Below are positions 60,343 through 64,000 of a stretch of DNA of 64,000 nucleotides, one piece after another. Each line of letters starts with the position of its first letter. Position 1 is the stretch's first letter. The notes beneath the pieces are model-generated. The model saw only the letters and a program-made list of their open reading frames with translations, was not told the origin of the DNA and did not search any database. The DNA is from Desulfomicrobium sp. ZS1 (GTDB taxonomy: Bacteria; Desulfobacterota; Desulfovibrionia; Desulfovibrionales; Desulfomicrobiaceae), in contig NZ_CP100351.1 in NCBI RefSeq assembly GCF_024204645.1, positions 1 through 64,000 of the forward strand, given 5' to 3'. Made by a program: the position numbers and the translations under genes.

Positions 60343-60771
60343 TTAGATGTCCAGCACTTCAGGCTGCTGAGCCTGGTGAGGATGTTCCGTGCCGGTGTAT
60401 ACTTTCAGTTTCTTGATCATCTGAAAGCCCAATGCGCTTTTGGGCAGCATGCCTTTGACCGCCTTGGTGATGACCGTTTCCGGGCTTTTGACCATCATCT
60501 CTTCCAGAGTGGTCTCCCGAAGTCCGCCTACGTAACCGGTGTAACGGTAGTAGGTTTTCTGGGTAGCCTTCTGGCCGGTTACCTTGATTTTGTCCGCGTT
60601 GATGACGATGATGAAATCACCGTTATCCATGTGCGGGGCGAACTCGGCCTTGTGCTTGCCGCGGAGGCGGGTTGCTATTTCCGTTGCAAGTCGGCCCAGG
60701 ACCTTGTCCTTGGCGTCGACAAGATACCATTTGTGGGTCAGTTCACTTGCTTTGGGACTGTACGTCTTCAT
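60343..60771 (-). CDS. rplM: 50S ribosomal protein L13
   Basis: 142 residues. [36 protein letters not shown] and [21 protein letters not shown] are diagnostic. ATG 60771 has AGGAG upstream; the longer frame to 60891 adds 40 residues not found in L13. Eighteen bases from rpsI. Confidence 0.97.
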   Translation of the reverse strand: MKTYSPKASELTHKWYLVDAKDKVLGRLATEIATRLRGKHKAEFAPHMDNGDFIIVINADKIKVTGQKATQKTYYRYTGYVGGLRETTLEEMMVKSPETVITKAVKGMLPKSALGFQMIKKLKVYTGTEHPHQAQQPEVLDI

Positions 60772-61013
60772 TTCTGTGGCTCCTGCCTGATAAACCCGAG
60801 TCGTTGCGGGTGCTTTCAACCTTGAGATCGGTGGTAACATGCACAAATGGTTGTGCTTTACCGCCGTAACCGCTACAACGTAACGAAACAATGCGTGTGG
60901 GATAAGGGAAGAAACAGCTATCTGTCCTGCGACGGCTTGTAAAGTATTTTTCTTGAATTTCGAAGAAAAAAATTCATCCGCCGATCATGTTCGGCACGAG
61001 CGGGAGGTTTACG

Positions 61014-62264
61014 GTGGCCAGTATACGCAAGGGTCTGCTTCAGCTTGTCTTTTCCGGAAGTTTCATGAAACGCTGGAACGACAAGATGCGCCCTATGGAG
61101 CTTGTGGAGGTCGACAAGCAGGCCCACAAGATGATCGTTGCCTGGCTGCTTTTTGAGCTCAACTCCCAGAATCTTTCAGCCGGCGACCGGACCGTCCTTG
61201 GTGAGGACATCGTGCGCGGAGGGATTTACGATTATCTCTACCGCCTGGTCATTACCGATATAAAGCCGCCCATCTTCTACCAGATCAAGTCCAACCCGGC
61301 CCATTATCAGAAACTCACGGCCTGGGTTCTCAATGAATTGCAGCCACGTGTCCAGCCGCTGGGCAAGGACTTCTGGGACGGCATGAAGGATCATTTCGAG
61401 CGGCAGGTCAGCGGCGACGCGAGCCTGGCCTCGCGTATTCTTGACGCCGCGCATCTTTTCGCCAGCAGATGGGAATTCCATCTCATCCGGGACATGAACA
61501 AATGGGATGAGGAAATGGACGACATCGAGGACAACTTCAGACGCGGCCTGGAGGCGCATCTGGATCTGACCGGCGTGCGTCAGCTGATCGAGGGGCCGAG
61601 CACCCGGCTCGGCAAGTTTGCCTTCATGTGCGGACAGCTCAGGTTCCAGAAGCGCTGGTCCCAGACCCCGCGCATCCCTGAGACTTCCGTTCTGGGGCAC
61701 ATGTTCATCGTGGCCTGCCTGGCCTATTTTTTCAGCATTGCCGTGGGCGCGTGTCCGGTGCGCAGAAAAAACAATTTCTATGCAGGGCTTTTTCACGATA
61801 TACCAGAGCTTCTGACTCGGGACATCATCTCTCCGGTCAAGAGTTCGGTCCAGGGCATCGGGGATCTGATCCGGGAATACGAAGGCCGGGAACTTGAGCG
61901 GCGCCTCTTTTCCATACTCGACAGGTCGGTGTATGGTGGGCTTGTGGATCGACTGGAATATTTTCTGGGCATAGAGGTCGGCTCGGAGTTCGAGTCCACC
62001 ATCATGCGGAACGGCCGGGCTGAAATCGTGAGCTGGGACCAGTTGCAGGGGCCGTATAATCGGGATGAATTCTGTCCCAAGGATGGCCGGATGTTGAAAG
62101 TTTGCGATCACCTGGCCGCGTTTCTCGAAGCCTATACGGCCTTGTCCAACGGCATCACCAACGCCCATCTGCAACAGGCTTCGTGGCGCATCAGGACACT
62201 GTACCAGAATCAGTCTCTGACCGAGGAACTGCACATCGGCGCTCTGCTGGCCGACTTTGATTGA
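61014..62264 (+). CDS. HD-domain phosphohydrolase, YfbR-like, with large N-terminal domain
   Basis: 416 residues. The catalytic region includes SVLGHMFIVACLAYFFS, NNFYAGLFHDIPELLTRDIISPVK and KVCDHLAAFLEAY, the H..HD..D set of HD-superfamily nucleotidases such as YfbR. About 200 residues precede it, including a repeated His-rich helical region (KQAHKMIVAWLLFEL). Likely a metal-dependent phosphohydrolase acting on a nucleotide. The start is GTG 61014 with GGGAGG six bases upstream; an ATG at 60987 lacks such a site. Confidence 0.82.
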   Translation: MASIRKGLLQLVFSGSFMKRWNDKMRPMELVEVDKQAHKMIVAWLLFELNSQNLSAGDRTVLGEDIVRGGIYDYLYRLVITDIKPPIFYQIKSNPAHYQKLTAWVLNELQPRVQPLGKDFWDGMKDHFERQVSGDASLASRILDAAHLFASRWEFHLIRDMNKWDEEMDDIEDNFRRGLEAHLDLTGVRQLIEGPSTRLGKFAFMCGQLRFQKRWSQTPRIPETSVLGHMFIVACLAYFFSIAVGACPVRRKNNFYAGLFHDIPELLTRDIISPVKSSVQGIGDLIREYEGRELERRLFSILDRSVYGGLVDRLEYFLGIEVGSEFESTIMRNGRAEIVSWDQLQGPYNRDEFCPKDGRMLKVCDHLAAFLEAYTALSNGITNAHLQQASWRIRTLYQNQSLTEELHIGALLADFD

Positions 62265-62319
62265 GGACGCGTCTTAAGGGCCGCTGGGCCTGTTACTCAT
62301 TACCATAGAGGAAATAATC

Positions 62320-62796
62320 ATGATGTTACGCAAACGGGTCTGGGATATCATGCGTGAGGATTTCGCCTCTGTCCGCGAGGATGCGACACTTTCCGAGGCT
62401 ATCACGGCCTTGCGCGAGATCCGTTCCAGGCAGGCGGACACAAGCTTCGTGCTGGTCTTTTCGAAGAACGACAAATTCATGGGCGTTCTGTCCATGTGGA
62501 ATCTGATCCAGGGCATCGGCCCCTGCCTGCTCAAAGGGTCGGTCCTGGACGGCAACGAGGTTGACTGGGACAGCGCCTTTGCTTCGGCCTGTCGCAGTTG
62601 CTCGCAGGTACGCATCTCGGACTGCCTGCAGCATGACATCCCCATGCTCAAACCCAACGACCCGCTGGCCAGGGTGCTTGAGGTCTTTCTCGACTACCGC
62701 CGTGGACGGGCCGTGGTCGAAGAGGGCGGGCGCATCATCGGCGTGGTCTGCATGGCCGACCTGTTCAAGGAAATCAGCGATTCGCTCATGCCGTAG
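62320..62796 (+). CDS. CBS-domain pair protein
   Basis: 158 residues with two CBS motifs: RVWDIMREDFASVREDATLSEAITALREI and the later SCSQVRISDCLQHDIPMLKPNDPLARVLEVFLDYRRGRAVV. CBS pairs bind adenine nucleotides and regulate partners. No other domain is present. AGGA lies 8 bases before the ATG pair. Fifty-five bases downstream of the HD gene on the same strand. Confidence 0.85.
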   Translation: MMLRKRVWDIMREDFASVREDATLSEAITALREIRSRQADTSFVLVFSKNDKFMGVLSMWNLIQGIGPCLLKGSVLDGNEVDWDSAFASACRSCSQVRISDCLQHDIPMLKPNDPLARVLEVFLDYRRGRAVVEEGGRIIGVVCMADLFKEISDSLMP

Positions 62797-62843
62797 CCGG
62801 ACTTTTCACTTCAGCCATGCCTGGCGGCGAGGGGAGCTTGACC

Positions 62844-64000
62844 GTGACGACCGGGATTTTATTCCTTTTCGGGTTTGTGAGCCTTTCGCTCGCGCTGGTC
62901 GCTACCATGGTCTGGAACCGTCGCCTTCACCGCACGATCCAGACCATGGCCGATGATCTGGAGGGGTCGCGGCGGGCGTCTGCGGAGAGGGAGGACAAAT
63001 ATCGTCTTCTCGTCGAGCATCAGACCGATCTGGTGGTCAAGGTCGATGTCGAGGGGCGGTTCCAGTACGTCAGTCCGACCTACTGCCGGGTTTTCGGCCG
63101 CTCCGAGGAGGAACTGCTGGGCATGGCGTTCATGCCGCTGGTCTTTGAAGATGATCGGCAATCGACACAGGAGGCCATGCAGAGCCTCTTCGTCCCGCCC
63201 CATACTGCGTACATGGAGCAGCGTGCCATGACCGTTAGCGGCTGGCGCTGGCTGGCCTGGAACGATTCGGCCATCCTGGGGCCCGGCGGGGAAATCGAGG
63301 CCATCATCGGTGTGGGTCGGGATATCTCCGAACGCAAGCAGGCCGAGGAACTGTTGCGCCAGAGTGAGGAGCGCTTCGCCAAGGCCTTCCACTCCAGCCC
63401 AGCCCCTCTGATTATCTCCGACATAGCGAGCGGCCGCTTCATCGACGTCAATGCGCGCTGGGTGGACATGCTCGGTCACGCCAAGGAAGAGCAGATCGGC
63501 CGGACTTCGAAGGAGGTCGGTATCTGGGCCGATCCGCGCCAAAGGGACGAAGCCATACAGATCCTGCGCAAGGACGGTTTTTTCAAGGAGTTTCCCATCG
63601 AGTTTCTGACCAAGACGGGAGAAATCCGTTCGGCCCTCTGGTCTGCCGAAATTATCATTCTTCAGGATCGGGAGGTCATGCTGTCCCTGATTCTCGACTA
63701 CACGGAGAGAAAAAGGGCTGAGGAAGCCCTGCGCAAAAGCGAGAAATTATATCGCTCCGTCATCGACAACATACATGACGTTTTCTACCGCACCGACGCT
63801 AAGGGGCGTCTGGTCATGGTCAGTCCTTCGGGAGTCCGCCTGCTCGCCTACGAGCACGCGGAGGAGATGCTCGGGAGATCCAACGAGGAATTCTGGTTTG
63901 ACCCTGCAGCCCGTCAGGCATTTTTGGAGCGCATCCAAAGGGATGGCTTTGTCGCGGATTTCGAGGTGGTGCTCAAACGAAAAGATGGCGAACCCGTGCT
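62844..64000 (+). CDS. Multi-PAS membrane sensor protein, 3' truncated by the window
   Basis: About 385 codons are inside the window with no stop. One N-terminal membrane segment (GILFLFGFVSLSLALVATMVW), then PAS domain 1 (about 50-170), PAS 2 (about 175-295) and PAS 3 (from about 300), each PAC ending in E-R-K-x-A-E-E-L/A. The output domain (kinase, GGDEF or other) lies beyond the edge. GTG 62844 has GGGGAG seven bases upstream; ATG 62817 is in frame but has no ribosome site. Confidence 0.8.
   Translation, partial: MTTGILFLFGFVSLSLALVATMVWNRRLHRTIQTMADDLEGSRRASAEREDKYRLLVEHQTDLVVKVDVEGRFQYVSPTYCRVFGRSEEELLGMAFMPLVFEDDRQSTQEAMQSLFVPPHTAYMEQRAMTVSGWRWLAWNDSAILGPGGEIEAIIGVGRDISERKQAEELLRQSEERFAKAFHSSPAPLIISDIASGRFIDVNARWVDMLGHAKEEQIGRTSKEVGIWADPRQRDEAIQILRKDGFFKEFPIEFLTKTGEIRSALWSAEIIILQDREVMLSLILDYTERKRAEEALRKSEKLYRSVIDNIHDVFYRTDAKGRLVMVSPSGVRLLAYEHAEEMLGRSNEEFWFDPAARQAFLERIQRDGFVADFEVVLKRKDGEPV

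Overview
The window opens exactly on the ATG of a dnaA gene, so it is probably the origin-proximal start of a complete chromosome. High G+C, a TAXI-type TRAP transporter, FmdE/MoeA-type and DsrE proteins, many PAS/GGDEF/HD signalling proteins and a Lap-like adhesin locus point to a sulfate-reducing deltaproteobacterium of the Desulfovibrionales, plausibly Desulfomicrobium. The genus is inferred from overall gene character; no database search was possible.

Layout. 1-1350: dnaA, not followed by dnaN. 1436-18574: a complete biofilm-adhesin locus. A minus-strand operon encodes the type I secretion ATPase (LapB-like), the membrane fusion protein (LapC-like), a LapG-like periplasmic protease and a membrane PAS/HD-GYP protein whose HD-GYP catalytic residues are mostly gone. 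Divergent from it are the 2576-residue RTX adhesin, a small associated protein and a TolC-like outer membrane protein. 18789-20085: a 32-codon membrane micro-ORF, a ParD/ParE-type toxin-antitoxin pair and a 131-bp tandem repeat array. 20190-25173: ferrous iron uptake (feoB, feoA, Cys-rich partner), a DsrE-like protein, a metallo-beta-lactamase-fold hydrolase and a LarE-like sulfur transferase. 25300-32826: a ZntB-like transporter and a signalling operon (giant hybrid kinase, CheR, CheB, response-regulator diguanylate cyclase). 33083-36788: corA with a candidate leader attenuator, a LysE exporter and an FmdE/MoeA fusion. 36917-37076: tRNA-Thr and tRNA-Pro. 37467-41423: HAD hydrolase, diguanylate cyclase, BaiN-type flavoprotein and a universal stress protein. 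41441-48965: a TAXI-TRAP transporter next to an unusual operon of ATP-grasp ligase, KamA-like radical SAM aminomutase and M20 peptidase. 49175-64000: mostly housekeeping genes (pdxST, mtaD, cobO, purM, rplM-rpsI), with AmrS, another radical SAM enzyme, a chemoreceptor, an HD protein, a CBS protein and a truncated PAS sensor protein at the right edge.

How it works together. The most coherent system is the adhesin locus. In Lap systems the adhesin is held at the outer membrane by its N-terminal plug until LapG cuts it at a di-alanine site, and a c-di-GMP receptor (LapD) restrains LapG. Here the adhesin has a PAAG site at residues 97-100 and LapG is present, but no GGDEF-EAL LapD is encoded in the window; the degenerate HD-GYP membrane protein occupies that place. 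Adhesin size and expression could vary through six near-identical 534-bp repeats, a G12 tract just before the secretion signal and a C8 tract beside the ribosome binding site. A second candidate system is the ATP-grasp/KamA-like/M20 operon beside the TAXI-TRAP transporter, which looks like an uncharacterised beta-amino-acid pathway.
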